A stretch of 64,000 bases of DNA from Planotetraspora mira. GTDB taxonomy: Bacteria > Actinomycetota > Actinomycetes > Streptosporangiales > Streptosporangiaceae. Where the stretch lies: assembly GCF_016863275.1 (NCBI RefSeq), contig NZ_BOOO01000016.1:248001-312000 (forward strand). Direction: 5' to 3'. How positions within the stretch are numbered: position 1 is the first letter of the stretch; each line of letters starts with the position of its first letter. The notes beneath the pieces were generated by a model. The model was not told the origin of the DNA and searched no databases. It was given only the letters and a program-made list of their open reading frames with translations. This document shows, piece after piece, positions 35,164 to 44,243 of this stretch. Both the position numbers and the translations under genes were made by a program.

Positions 35164-36075
35164 TCAGTATGCGAGGGGGTAGCCGTACATCAGCAGCAGC
35201 GGCCAGGTCAGCGCGGTGACCAGCCAGCGCTGCCGGAACGGCAGTGCGGCGCGGCGGTCGTGGAACTCGATGTGGCCCACAGCGAACCGCATGGGATTGC
35301 CGGAGACCGTGTGCGCGACCCCGAGCCGCGCCTGCCCGTCCTCGATGAAGCCGAGCGTCTCGTGAGAGTCGGTCAACTCCAGGTCGCCGGCCAGTTCCGT
35401 CAGCGTCGCGACGGGGTCCTGCACCAGATCCTCGTAGTGGACGCGGACGACCTGGACGCCCTTCCAGCGCAGGACCTCGAAGGCGAGGTTCTGCGCGAGC
35501 CAGTGCATCGCCGTCCGGGCGGGCGCCCACCGGGCCATCGGCCGCCCGTCCTCGGGCCGCCGCACTCTCCTGCGCCAGGACGCCGCGACCGCGCGGGGGT
35601 CGCGCACCACGTGGACGACCCGGAGGTCCATGGTCGCGGACAGGCAGTACGCCAGGGAGGCGTGCTTGCTGGAGTCGATGACGACGCGCGCCGCCGCGAC
35701 CTCGGCCGCGGCGGCATAGATCCGTGAGTACGCCGAGACGTACTCGGCGAGCTCGGCCTCCCGGGTCAGCAGCCCGACGGCGAAACCCGGGATGCGGCGT
35801 GTGCGGTCCACCCGGGCGCGGAGCTCCTGCAGCATGACGGCACGGCTCTCACGCCAGTAACCGAACGCACGGGAGCCGACCTTGCTCCAGAACGTGCACT
35901 GGGAGAACGGCTGACCGCAACCACAGGGCTCGTCGGCGCGAACGCCACGCGCCCACAGATGGACGACCTCTCCGAGCGGTGCCACACCCGGAATCTCACC
36001 GAGCAGGCGCTCGAGCAGGGTGGTGCCGCTACGGCCCAGCCCCCCTACAAAGATCACCGGCTGAGCGTCGGCCAC
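35164..36075 (-). CDS. PAPS-dependent sulfotransferase 3
   Basis: The protein has 303 residues. The 5'-PSB loop VIFVGGLGRSGTTLLERLL starts at residue 7; the 3'-PB motif is VVHVVRDPRAVAASWRRR (near 150). A Cys cluster (CGCGQPFSQCTFW) follows the first motif, as in the Stf0-like and related bacterial sulfotransferases. It is the first gene of the leftward glycosyltransferase operon and lies just downstream of cysN on the same strand, tying sulfation to sulfate activation. Confidence 0.87.
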   Translation of the reverse strand: MADAQPVIFVGGLGRSGTTLLERLLGEIPGVAPLGEVVHLWARGVRADEPCGCGQPFSQCTFWSKVGSRAFGYWRESRAVMLQELRARVDRTRRIPGFAVGLLTREAELAEYVSAYSRIYAAAAEVAAARVVIDSSKHASLAYCLSATMDLRVVHVVRDPRAVAASWRRRVRRPEDGRPMARWAPARTAMHWLAQNLAFEVLRWKGVQVVRVHYEDLVQDPVATLTELAGDLELTDSHETLGFIEDGQARLGVAHTVSGNPMRFAVGHIEFHDRRAALPFRQRWLVTALTWPLLLMYGYPLAY

Positions 36076-36158
36076 GTGCCCTCCACCTAGTGGATGCGGA
36101 ACGTGATGACACTAGCGCGGAGAGTAATCGAGCGCCTGATGATCCCTAAAGGATCTAC

Positions 36159-37421
36159 TCAGTGAGCGTCGACGATCATCCCTGCTCCGACCGTGCCGTT
36201 GGTGGCCTCGTCGATCAGGATGAATCCGCCGGTGAGGCGGTTCCTGGCGTAGTCGTCCACGAACAGCGGCTGCGTGGTGCGCAGCGTCACCCGGCCGATC
36301 TCGTTGAGCCCCAGCGAGGTCGCCGTCTCGTCACGGTGGAGGGTGTTGACGTCCAGGCGGTACTGCAGGTCCCTGACCACGGTCCGCGCGGTCCTCGTGG
36401 TGTGCTTGAGAACCAGCTTGGACCGGGGCTGCAGCCTCACGCCGTCGGCCATCCACGAGACCATCGCGTCGATCTCCTGGGCCACGTGTGGCTGGTTGTG
36501 CGGACGGCAGATCATGTCGCCGCGCGAGATGTCGATGTCGTCCTCCAGCCGGATGGTGACCGACATGGGCGCAAAGGCCTCGTCGAGCGCGCCGTCGAAG
36601 CTGTCGATCGACTTGATCCGCGTGGTGAGGCCCGACGGCAGGTGCATGACCTCGTCGCCCGGCTTGAGGACGCCCCCGGCCACCTGGCCCGCGTATCCGC
36701 GGTAGTCGTGCAGCGACTGGTTCGTCGCGTTGTGCGGGCGGATGACGTACTGCACCGGGAAGCGGACGTCGACGAGATTGCGGTCGGAGGCGATGTGCAC
36801 GTGCTCCAGGTGATGGAGCAGCGCGGTGCCCTCATACCACGGCATATTCTCCGAGCGGGAGACCACGTTGTCGCCGTGCAGTGCGGAGATCGGGATGAAG
36901 GTGAGGTCGCTGGCGTTCAGCTTCGACGCGAAGGCGGTGAACTCCTCGCGGATCTCCTCGAACCGGGCCTCGGAGTAGTCGACGAGGTCCATCTTGTTGA
37001 CCGCGAGGACGAGGTGGGGCACCCGCAGGAGCGTCGTCAGGAACGCGTGCCGCCGCGACTGCTCCAGCACGCCCTTACGGGCGTCGATCAGGATGATCGC
37101 CAGGTCGGCGGTCGAGGCGCCGGTGACCATGTTCCGGGTGTACTGAATATGGCCCGGGGTGTCGGCGATGATGAACTTCCGCCGCGGCGTCGCGAAGTAG
37201 CGGTAGGCGACGTCGATCGTGATCCCCTGCTCGCGCTCCGCCCTGAGGCCGTCGGTGAGCAGGGACAGGTCGGTGTACTCGGTGCCCCGGTCGCGCGAGG
37301 TGCGCTCGACCGCTTCCAACTGGTCCTCGAAGATCGCCTTGGAGTCGAAGAGCAGCCGCCCGATCAGCGTCGACTTGCCGTCGTCCACGCTGCCCGCCGT
37401 AGCGAAACGAAGGATGTCCAT
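36159..37421 (-). CDS. cysN: Sulfate adenylyltransferase subunit 1 (GTPase)
   Basis: The protein has 420 residues. It has the EF-Tu-like GTPase core with G1 AGSVDDGKST (Ser in place of the usual His), G3 IADTPGHIQY and G4 AVNKMDLVD, followed by two beta-barrel domains. GTP hydrolysis drives the CysD reaction of sulfate with ATP to form APS. There is no C-terminal kinase fusion; the APS kinase is separate at 23697-24914. No PAPS reductase or sulfite reductase gene is visible nearby, so the product may serve sulfation. Confidence 0.95.
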   Translation of the reverse strand: MDILRFATAGSVDDGKSTLIGRLLFDSKAIFEDQLEAVERTSRDRGTEYTDLSLLTDGLRAEREQGITIDVAYRYFATPRRKFIIADTPGHIQYTRNMVTGASTADLAIILIDARKGVLEQSRRHAFLTTLLRVPHLVLAVNKMDLVDYSEARFEEIREEFTAFASKLNASDLTFIPISALHGDNVVSRSENMPWYEGTALLHHLEHVHIASDRNLVDVRFPVQYVIRPHNATNQSLHDYRGYAGQVAGGVLKPGDEVMHLPSGLTTRIKSIDSFDGALDEAFAPMSVTIRLEDDIDISRGDMICRPHNQPHVAQEIDAMVSWMADGVRLQPRSKLVLKHTTRTARTVVRDLQYRLDVNTLHRDETATSLGLNEIGRVTLRTTQPLFVDDYARNRLTGGFILIDEATNGTVGAGMIVDAH

Positions 37422-37474
37422 TACTCGTGCTCCCCAAGGTTCGTACGGCCGGCATCAGGAAGATCAGCGCGCAT

Positions 37475-37575
37475 CGGAAGTAGCCTTCGAGTCTGACGCA
37501 GCCGATCTTCCATGATCCCGCCACGCAAGGAATGACCGTTCATCAGAAGTAGCCTTCCTTTTTGCGATCTTCCAT
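37475..37575. repeat. Partial duplication of the cysD 3' end
   Basis: The last codons of cysD (plus-strand GAAGTAGCCTTC and, further on, GATCTTCCATG) recur in the cysD-cysN gap at about 37480-37515, separated by 10 bases in one copy and about 18 in the other. The copy reads EGYF again in a different context. It appears to be a local tandem duplication of about 65 bp that now forms most of the 121-bp gap between the two genes. Confidence 0.65.
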
Positions 37576-38457
37576 GGCGGCCTCGGACGCGCGGTCGTCG
37601 GCGCGGGTGGCTCCCCGTTCGGTGATCCTGGTCGCCGCCACCTCTTCGATGATCTGCTCGACCGTCGTGGCCGTGGAGGCCACCGCGCCGGTGCACGTCA
37701 TGTCGCCGACCGTGCGGTAACGGACCACCGCCTCGAAGATCGGCTCGTCGTCGCCCCGCTGGACGACCTCGTCATCGCTGAGCAGCATGCCGTCCCGCTC
37801 GAACACCTTGCGGGTGTGGGCGAAGTAGATCGAGGGGATCTCGATGCCCTCGCGCTGGATGTAGTACCAGATGTCCAGCTCGGTCCAGTTGGACAGCGGG
37901 AACACGCGGATGTGCTCGCCCTTGCGGATCCGGGTGTTGTAGAGGTTCCACAGCTCGGGCCGCTGGTTCTTCGGGTCCCACTGCCCGAAGTCGTCGCGGA
38001 AGGAGAACACGCGCTCCTTGGCCCTGGCCTTCTCCTCGTCGCGGCGGGCCCCGCCGAACACGGCGTCGTACTCGTTCTCCTCGATCGCGTCGAGCAGGGT
38101 CGTGGTCTGCAGCCGGTTGCGCGAGGCGCGCCGCCCGGTCTCCTCCATCACCCGTCCCGCGTCGATGGACGCCTGGACCGAGGCCACGACCAGCCGTGCG
38201 TTCAGTTCGGCGACGCGGCGGTCCCGGAAGTCGATCACCTCGAGGAAGTTGTGCCCCGTGTCCACGTGCATCAGCGGGAAGGGGATCGGCGCCGGCCAGA
38301 ACGCCTTCTCGGCGACGCGCAGCATGACGATCGAGTCCTTGCCACCGGAGAAGAGCAGACAGGGCCGCTCGAACTCGGCCGCGACCTCGCGCATGACGTG
38401 GATCGCCTCGGCCTCGAGCACGTCGAGCTGTGACGTCGTGTAGTCACGCTGGAGCAT
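37543..38457 (-). CDS. cysD: Sulfate adenylyltransferase subunit 2
   Basis: The protein has 304 residues starting MLQRDYTTSQLD after GGAGGAAG. It has the PP-loop pyrophosphatase fold with LLFSGGKDSIVMLRVAEKA, then HVDTGHNFLEVIDFRD, RRDEEKARAKERVFSFRD and PLSNWTELDIWYYI. Together with CysN it makes adenylylsulfate from sulfate and ATP. It ends EDRKKEGYF as usual. Confidence 0.96.
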   Translation of the reverse strand: MLQRDYTTSQLDVLEAEAIHVMREVAAEFERPCLLFSGGKDSIVMLRVAEKAFWPAPIPFPLMHVDTGHNFLEVIDFRDRRVAELNARLVVASVQASIDAGRVMEETGRRASRNRLQTTTLLDAIEENEYDAVFGGARRDEEKARAKERVFSFRDDFGQWDPKNQRPELWNLYNTRIRKGEHIRVFPLSNWTELDIWYYIQREGIEIPSIYFAHTRKVFERDGMLLSDDEVVQRGDDEPIFEAVVRYRTVGDMTCTGAVASTATTVEQIIEEVAATRITERGATRADDRASEAAMEDRKKEGYF

Positions 38458-38476
38458 TGGTGCTTCCTCCGGGAGA

Positions 38477-39238
38477 TTAGCGATGAAGGTCACGGATGCC
38501 AGCGAGCAACGTTGGCGCCAGATCCGGTAGGCAAACAAGGATATCCGGCAGGGAGGGGTCTGCCTGGTTGTAGACCAGCGGCGTGCCGTCGATCCTGCTC
38601 GCGTGCGCCCCCGCGGCGAGCGCCACGGCGACCGGCGCGGCGGAGTCCCACTCGTACTGGCCGCCCGCGTGGACGTACGCCTCGACCTCTCCGGTGAGGA
38701 CGGCCGAGATCTTGGCCCCGGCCGAGCCGATCGGGACGAGATCGGCGCCCGCGAGGAACGCGAGCTTCCGCACGAACTCGGGGGGCCGGGTGCGGCTGAC
38801 CGCGATCCGGAACCGCTCGCCGGGCTTGGCCAGCACGGGCGGAAGGGCCGCCGTCAGAGTCCTGCCCTGGGCCGGGAGCGCCACCGCCCCCGCCGTCAGC
38901 GAGCCTTTCTCCCACAGCGCGACATGGACCGCCCAGTCGGACCGGCCCTCCTCGGAGAACTCGCGGGTGCCGTCGAGTGGATCCACGATCCACACCCGGT
39001 CGGCCGACAGGCGCCGCGGATCCATCCGCTCCTCGCGGGTCGCCTCCTCCGACAGCACGCTGTCGCTCGGCCTGAGCCGCTGCAGGGCCTCGGTGAGGAA
39101 CCGGTGCGCCATCAGGTCGCCCGCGTCCTTCAGCGCACGCTGGTCGGCGAACCCGTGCTCGGCCCGGAGTGCGAGCAGCCGTTCCCCCGCCTCCGTGGCG
39201 AGGTCACCCGCGAGGGCGTGGTCGTCCCTAATCGTCAT
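38477..39238 (-). CDS. cysQ: 3'(2'),5'-bisphosphate nucleotidase
   Basis: The protein has 253 residues of the inositol-monophosphatase superfamily: DAGDLMAHRFLTEAL, the metal site WIVDPLDGTREFSEEGRSDWAV (near residue 83) and the second site YEWDSAAPVAVALAAG (near 200). It hydrolyses PAP, the by-product of sulfotransferases, to AMP. It is placed between the sugar transferase gene and cysD, 19 bp before cysD. In a locus with three sulfotransferases this fits relief of product inhibition. Confidence 0.93.
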   Translation of the reverse strand: MTIRDDHALAGDLATEAGERLLALRAEHGFADQRALKDAGDLMAHRFLTEALQRLRPSDSVLSEEATREERMDPRRLSADRVWIVDPLDGTREFSEEGRSDWAVHVALWEKGSLTAGAVALPAQGRTLTAALPPVLAKPGERFRIAVSRTRPPEFVRKLAFLAGADLVPIGSAGAKISAVLTGEVEAYVHAGGQYEWDSAAPVAVALAAGAHASRIDGTPLVYNQADPSLPDILVCLPDLAPTLLAGIRDLHR

Positions 39239-40732
39239 TCAGTAAGCTCCCGCACCGCCCGCGACCGCCGACCAGGTCTTCCAGAGAATCTGCAGATCCA
39301 GCATCAGCGACCAATTCTCGATGTAACGCAGGTCCAACCGTACCGATTCCTCCCAGGAAAGATCAGACCTGCCGTTGACCTGCCAGAGGCCCGTCATTCC
39401 AGGGCGTACGACCAGCCGGCGGCGGACGTCGTCGCGGTACCGCGCGACCTCCTCCGGCAGCGGCGGGCGCGGCCCGACCAGCGACATGTGACCCCGCAGC
39501 ACATTGATCAACTGGGGCAGCTCGTCGAGCGAGTGCCTCCTCAGCCGGACACCCATGCGGGTGACCCGCGGATCCTGGCGGATCTTGAACAGCAGGCCGT
39601 GGCCGTCGTTGACGAGCTCCACCTTGCGGGCCTCCGCGTCGTTCCGCATGGTCCTGAACTTCAGGATCGTGAACTCCACGCCGTCCTTGCCCACCCGCGT
39701 CTGCCTGAACAGCACCGGCCCGGGGCTCGACGCCCGTACGGCTATCGCGACGACGAGCATCAGCGGAGCGAGCAGGACCAGGGCGACGCCCGCGACCAGC
39801 CGGTCGAAGGCCGTTTTGATCAACTGGCGCGCGCCGGCGAGGTCCGGGTGCTCGACGTGGAGCAGGGGAAGCCCCGCCACCGGCCGGATCGCGGTGCGCG
39901 GTCCCGCCACCTCCATGAGGGCGGGGGCGACGACGAGGTCGGTGCGGGTCCGTTCCAGCCGCCAGGCCAGCCTGCGCAGCGCCGTGCCGTCGAGTTCGGG
40001 ACACGCGAGCACCGCCACGGTGTCCGCCCCCACCTGCTGCACGACGAGGGGGACGTCGGTGAAGTCGCCCAGGATGGGGACCTCCTCGATCTCCCCCGGC
40101 GAGTCGGTGGGCAGGCAGGCCGCGACGATCTCCATCCCGTGATAGCGCTCGCGCCGGAATCTCATGGTCAGCTCGGCGATGCCCGCGCGATGGCCCACCG
40201 CGACCACCCGGCGCATGCAGTCCTCGCCCCGGCGCCGGCGCCCGTGCAGGCGGCGGCGTAAGCCGTACCGGGCGAGGAGGGTCAGGACGGTCATCAGCGG
40301 CAACGCCGCGACCACGTAACCGCGGGCGAGGTCGGTCTTGGTCACGTAGGCCGCGATGGCGACCGCGGCGATGAGGGTGAACCCGCACTGCGCGATCCGG
40401 CGGAACTCCTCCGACCCCACTCCGATCAGGCGGGGTTCGTAGCCCCGGTTCAGGCCGATCATGCCGGCCCACACGGGCGGGAGCACTCCGCTCAGCACCA
40501 CATACGGGACCGCATAAGGAGTAACCTCGCCGAACCTGAGCAGTACTGCGGCGACCCCGGCCAGAAGGGCACACGTCATGTCGGACAGAGCCGCATGGAA
40601 TCGGTATCGCGTCGCCCAGCGCGGCGGCCGCGGGATCGGATGCGCCGGCGTCACCCGCGCCCGGCCGGCGGCGACCATGGAAACTTCGCCGTCCAGCACG
40701 CACCCTCCACACTCGTCGCCTTGCGCCGTCAC
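39239..40732 (-). CDS. Polyprenyl-phosphate sugar transferase (initiating)
   Basis: The protein has 497 residues. Four or five N-terminal membrane segments (about 45-165) are followed by a CoA-binding-like region (GIAELTMRFRRERYHGM) and the C-terminal bacterial sugar transferase: a re-entrant helix KTAFDRLVAGVALVLLAPLM, then FTILKFRTMRNDAEA and VGPRPPLPEEVARYR. Such enzymes start the repeat unit by moving a sugar phosphate onto undecaprenyl phosphate. Its stop codon is directly followed by the cysQ ATG on the same strand. An internal Met (MVAAGRARVT) could be the start. Confidence 0.9.
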   Translation of the reverse strand: MTAQGDECGGCVLDGEVSMVAAGRARVTPAHPIPRPPRWATRYRFHAALSDMTCALLAGVAAVLLRFGEVTPYAVPYVVLSGVLPPVWAGMIGLNRGYEPRLIGVGSEEFRRIAQCGFTLIAAVAIAAYVTKTDLARGYVVAALPLMTVLTLLARYGLRRRLHGRRRRGEDCMRRVVAVGHRAGIAELTMRFRRERYHGMEIVAACLPTDSPGEIEEVPILGDFTDVPLVVQQVGADTVAVLACPELDGTALRRLAWRLERTRTDLVVAPALMEVAGPRTAIRPVAGLPLLHVEHPDLAGARQLIKTAFDRLVAGVALVLLAPLMLVVAIAVRASSPGPVLFRQTRVGKDGVEFTILKFRTMRNDAEARKVELVNDGHGLLFKIRQDPRVTRMGVRLRRHSLDELPQLINVLRGHMSLVGPRPPLPEEVARYRDDVRRRLVVRPGMTGLWQVNGRSDLSWEESVRLDLRYIENWSLMLDLQILWKTWSAVAGGAGAY

Positions 40733-40798
40733 GTAACGGCATCGTCACTGACAGTGAGGAATGCTAGCGGTCATCCGGTGGGGCTTAGAGGAGAATTC

Positions 40799-41449
40799 GT
40801 GAAAGCCGAAACGTACATCTCTGTCGATATCGAGGCCGACGGCCCGATTCCGGGCCCATATTCCATGATCAGCATCGGCATGACGGTGGCGGGGAGGATG
40901 GTCGGCAGGAGGTTCGAGAAGACCGATCCCGAATCGGCGACCTTCTACGCGGAGCTCAGGCCCATCAGCGACGACTTCGTCGCCGAATCGCTGGCGGTCA
41001 GCGGGCTCGACCGCGACACCCTACTAAAGGAGGGGCGTGACCCCGCCGAGGCCATGGCCGCCGCCACGGCCTGGATCCGGGAGGTGTGCGGCGCCGACCT
41101 CCCCGTGCTGGCGGCGTTCCCGCTGGCCTACGACTGGATGTGGATGTACTGGTACTTCCTGCGTTTCACCGGGGAGAGCCCGTTCGGCCACTCCCGGTGC
41201 ATCGACATCAAGACCCTCTACACCGCCAAGGCGGGCGTCCCCGTCGCGTGGTCGACCAAGCGGCAGATGCCGCGCGAGGTGCGATCGGACCGCCGCCACA
41301 CCCACAACGCGCTGGACGACGCCGTGGAGCAGGCCGAGCTGTTCCAGAACCTGATGCTCTGGCCGGGATCAGCGGGGCGGCTTCACAGGGTTGAGATCCC
41401 CCGCGTGGAACCTGTTCTGGGTGGCCTCGACGCCGCTCGTGATCAGTGA
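40799..41449 (+). CDS. DEDDh-type 3'-5' exonuclease
   Basis: The protein has 216 residues from a GTG preceded by AGAGGAG. The exonuclease signature runs [12 protein letters not shown] (Asp/Glu metal ligands near residue 8), then [18 protein letters not shown] (middle Asp), and the C-terminal [13 protein letters not shown] with the catalytic His and last Asp. It resembles RNase T/oligoribonuclease-like proteins acting on short nucleic acids. Its last 27 codons overlap the convergent pth gene, an unusually long overlap. Confidence 0.82.
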   Translation: MKAETYISVDIEADGPIPGPYSMISIGMTVAGRMVGRRFEKTDPESATFYAELRPISDDFVAESLAVSGLDRDTLLKEGRDPAEAMAAATAWIREVCGADLPVLAAFPLAYDWMWMYWYFLRFTGESPFGHSRCIDIKTLYTAKAGVPVAWSTKRQMPREVRSDRRHTHNALDDAVEQAELFQNLMLWPGSAGRLHRVEIPRVEPVLGGLDAARDQ

Positions 41450-41992
41450 CTCCACCATGTCGGCCGCACGATCGACCAGGAACGGCAGGTCCTTGCGCTC
41501 GGCGGTGGCGAAGTCCTTCAGCACGTAGGCCGCCGGATCCATCCGTCCCGGGGGGCGGCCGATGCCGAAGCGGATCCGCGGATAGTCCTTCGTCCCGAGC
41601 GACTTGGTGATCGACTTCAACCCGTTGTGGCCGTTGTCCCCGCCGCCCAGCTTCGTGCGCAGCGCGCCGTAGGGGATGTCCAGCTCGTCATGGATGACGA
41701 TGACGTTCACGGGCGCGACCTTGTAGAAGTCGGCCAGCGCCTTCACCGGACCACCGGACAGGTTCATGTACGACAACGGCTTGGCCAGCACGGCGCGGGC
41801 GCCGGCCGACCGCCCCTCGACGATCTCGGCGCGCGACTTGTGGACCTTGAAACGGCCGCCCATCCGGGCCGCAAGCTCCTCGACCACCATGAAGCCCGCG
41901 TTGTGCCGGTTCCCGGCGTACTCGGGCCCCGGATTGCCCAGGCCGACGACAAGCCATCGCTGATCACCGGGCTCGGCGATCCCAGACATCAC
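41369..41992 (-). CDS. pth: Peptidyl-tRNA hydrolase
   Basis: The protein has about 207 residues. [20 protein letters not shown] carries the catalytic His and Asn, and [28 protein letters not shown] and [13 protein letters not shown] are all canonical. It recycles peptidyl-tRNAs that drop off ribosomes. It starts at GTG 41992 or the adjacent ATG, after AGGAGACC. It lies directly downstream of rplY. Confidence 0.95.
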   Translation of the reverse strand: MMSGIAEPGDQRWLVVGLGNPGPEYAGNRHNAGFMVVEELAARMGGRFKVHKSRAEIVEGRSAGARAVLAKPLSYMNLSGGPVKALADFYKVAPVNVIVIHDELDIPYGALRTKLGGGDNGHNGLKSITKSLGTKDYPRIRFGIGRPPGRMDPAAYVLKDFATAERKDLPFLVDRAADMVESLITSGVEATQNRFHAGDLNPVKPPR

Positions 41993-42010
41993 GGTCTCCT
42001 CACATGAAGA

Positions 42011-42040
42011 AGTCCTCCACAGGAGGTCCTGTGGAGGACT
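42011..42040. terminator. Hairpin between rplY and pth
   Basis: A perfect 13-bp stem (AGTCCTCCACAGG/CCTGTGGAGGACT) with a 4-base loop has no strong U tract on either strand, typical of actinobacterial hairpin terminators or attenuators. It would reduce read-through from rplY into pth. Confidence 0.65.
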
Positions 42041-42054
42041 GTCTCACATCGGTG

Positions 42055-42672
42055 CTACTCGGCGGACTCAGCCGAAGCGGCCTCGCCCTCGGCAGCGCCC
42101 TCGGCGGCGGCCTCGCCCTCCGCGGGCAGCTCGGCCGTCGGAGCGGCGATCACGTGCAGGACCAGCGCCTCGGGGTCGCCCTGGAGGGTGGTGCCCGCCG
42201 GGAGCGGGAGGTCGGCCGCGTGGACGACGAAGCCGACGTCCTTGCCGTCGACGTCGACGGTGACGCCGGTCGGGATGTGCGTCGCCTCGGCCTCCACCGA
42301 CAGCGTGATCAGCTGCTGGTCGAGGATGGCGCCGCCGATCACGTCACCGGTGACGTTGACCGGGATCTCGACGGTGACCTTCTCGCCCCGCTTGACCAGG
42401 AGCAGGTCGATGTGCTCGATGTAACCCCTGATCGGGTCACGCTGGACGCCCTTGGGCAGCGCGATCTCGTCGACCCCGTCGCCGTGGACGCGGATGAGGA
42501 CGTTGGCCTGACGCAGCGCGAGCAGCAGCTCGTGGCCCGGCAGGGTCAGGTGCTTGGGCTCGGTGCCATGGCCGTACAGCACGGCGGGAACCTTGTTCCC
42601 GCGGCGGATCGCACGGGCGGCGCCCTTACCGAACTCCGTGCGGAGCTCAGCGGCGATTCGAACTTCGGACAT
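42055..42672 (-). CDS. rplY: 50S ribosomal protein L25 (long, CTC-type)
   Basis: The protein has 205 residues starting MSEVRIAAELRTEFGKGAAR. The N-terminal 5S-rRNA-binding L25 domain (RRGNKVPAVLYGHGTEPKHL) is followed by the TL5/CTC beta domain (VTVEIPVNVTGDVIGGAILD) and an Ala/Glu-rich acidic tail. The long form is usual in actinobacteria. It stabilises the central protuberance of the large subunit. It forms a unit with prs upstream and pth downstream. Confidence 0.95.
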   Translation of the reverse strand: MSEVRIAAELRTEFGKGAARAIRRGNKVPAVLYGHGTEPKHLTLPGHELLLALRQANVLIRVHGDGVDEIALPKGVQRDPIRGYIEHIDLLLVKRGEKVTVEIPVNVTGDVIGGAILDQQLITLSVEAEATHIPTGVTVDVDGKDVGFVVHAADLPLPAGTTLQGDPEALVLHVIAAPTAELPAEGEAAAEGAAEGEAASAESAE

Positions 42673-42906
42673 GGCACATCTCCTAGGGGTCGCTTGACGA
42701 TTGGTGAGCACCCACCCTGATCCGCCCTAGCGGAAGGCGTTACGGGCGCAGCGTGAACAGCCTACCGTGTGGATTGCGCTCGCTCCGCTCGCGCGGGCTC
42801 GGGGCGCCTTAGAGGCCGTCGGTCGTGCCGGAGGCGCGCCATGAACGCAGCCCTCGCCGTTCGGGGTCGCTCGTACCTCGCTCCCCGCTCACTCCTCAGT
42901 CCAGAC

Positions 42907-43012
42907 ACGGCCGCGCCCCTCGCGAACCACTCCCCACGCGAACCAACGGCCGCGCACCTCGCGAACCAGACCCCTTGCGGGCCAACGGCCGTGGCCTCTC
43001 GCGAACTAGCTG
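42907..43012. repeat. 39-bp tandem repeat, about 2.7 copies
   Basis: Copies start at 42907, 42946 and 42985, each beginning ACGGCCG(C/T)G and containing CTCGCGAACCA or a close variant. The last one runs into the prs stop codon (43006-43008). The repeats fill most of the 333-bp rplY-prs gap; the rest includes a GC-rich inverted sequence near 42777-42800. No gene is apparent. Confidence 0.7.
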
Positions 43013-43983
43013 TCGCCTTCGAAGAGGCTGGTGACCGAGCCGTCGGTGAAGACCTCGGTGATCGCACGGGCGATCAGCGGGGCGATCGACATCACGGTCA
43101 GGCTGTCGAACCTCTTCTCCACGGGGATCGGCAGCGTGTTCGTCACGACCACCTCAGAGATCCGCGAGTTCTTGAGGCGATCCACCGCGGGGTCGGAGAA
43201 CACCGCGTGCGTCGCCGCCACGATGACGTCGGTGGCCCCGTGCTCGTAGAGCGCGTCGGCCGCCTTGCAGATCGAGCCCCCCGTGTCGATCATGTCGTCG
43301 ATCAGCACGCAGGTCCGGCCCTGGACCTTGCCGACCACCTCGTGCACCTTCACCTGGTTGGCCACGTCGAGGTCGCGGCGCTTGTGGATGAACGCCACCG
43401 GGGTGCCGAGCGAGTCCGACCAGCGCTCCGCCAGCCGTACACGGCCGGTGTCCGGCGAGACGATCGTCGTGGTCGCCGGGTCGAGCTTGCCCCGCAGGTA
43501 GTTGATCAGCACCGGCATCGCGAACAGGTGGTCCACCGGGCCGTCGAAGAAGCCCTGGATCTGAGAGGTGTGCAGGTCGATCGACATCAGCCGGTCGGCG
43601 CCCGCCTGCTTGAACATGTCGGCCATCAGCCTGGCCGTGATCGGCTCTCGCCCGCGGCCCTTCTTGTCCTGCCGCGCATAGCCGTAGAAGGGCATGATGA
43701 CCGTGATCCGCTTGGCCGAGGCGCGCTTGAGCGCGTCGACCATGATCAGCTGCTCCATGATCCACTGGTTGATCGGCGCGGTGTGACTCTGCATCACGAA
43801 GGCGTCGCAACCGCGGACGGACTCCAGGTAGCGCACGTAGATCTCGCCGTTCGCGAAGTCGCGCAGCGCCGTGGGCGTGATCTCGACCGCGAGGTTCGCG
43901 GCCACCTCGTCGGCCAACTCGGGGTGGGCGCGTCCGGAGAAGAACATGAGGTTCCGCTCACCCATCGTCTTCTTGCCGCTCAT
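43006..43983 (-). CDS. prs: Ribose-phosphate pyrophosphokinase
   Basis: The protein has 325 residues starting MSGKKTMGERNLM after GGAG. MPFYGYARQDKKGRGREPITAR is the ATP-binding region, SIDLHTSQIQGFFDGPVDHL carries the metal His, and TCVLIDDMIDTGGSI is the PRPP loop. It makes PRPP for nucleotide, His and Trp synthesis. Order glmU-prs-rplY-pth is conserved in actinobacteria. Confidence 0.97.
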   Translation of the reverse strand: MSGKKTMGERNLMFFSGRAHPELADEVAANLAVEITPTALRDFANGEIYVRYLESVRGCDAFVMQSHTAPINQWIMEQLIMVDALKRASAKRITVIMPFYGYARQDKKGRGREPITARLMADMFKQAGADRLMSIDLHTSQIQGFFDGPVDHLFAMPVLINYLRGKLDPATTTIVSPDTGRVRLAERWSDSLGTPVAFIHKRRDLDVANQVKVHEVVGKVQGRTCVLIDDMIDTGGSICKAADALYEHGATDVIVAATHAVFSDPAVDRLKNSRISEVVVTNTLPIPVEKRFDSLTVMSIAPLIARAITEVFTDGSVTSLFEGDS

Positions 43984-44243
43984 GCCACACTCCTCGACTG
44001 CCGAGCCCCCCGGCCGGCCGTTCCGTAACGGGTCGCCTGGTCCCGCACACACGGCTCGACGCCGTGCCGTCCTGTTCGCTCGCCCCGCTGAACCACGGTG
44101 TCCTCCTGGCCTGCCCCTGAGGGCGTTACGCGGTCAGACCGCGCCTTGTTCTCATTACCGATGCCGTACGGCTCATGCCGCGGACGCCGCACGCCGTCCG
44201 GCGGTGCCGCTTGTCCGTGACCACTCAGAACTGTGCCTCGCGA

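Noticed and set aside
42777-42800. Rho-independent terminator upstream of rplY
   Set aside because: The GC-rich inverted sequence has no T tract and imperfect arms, so it was left as an unclassified inverted repeat.
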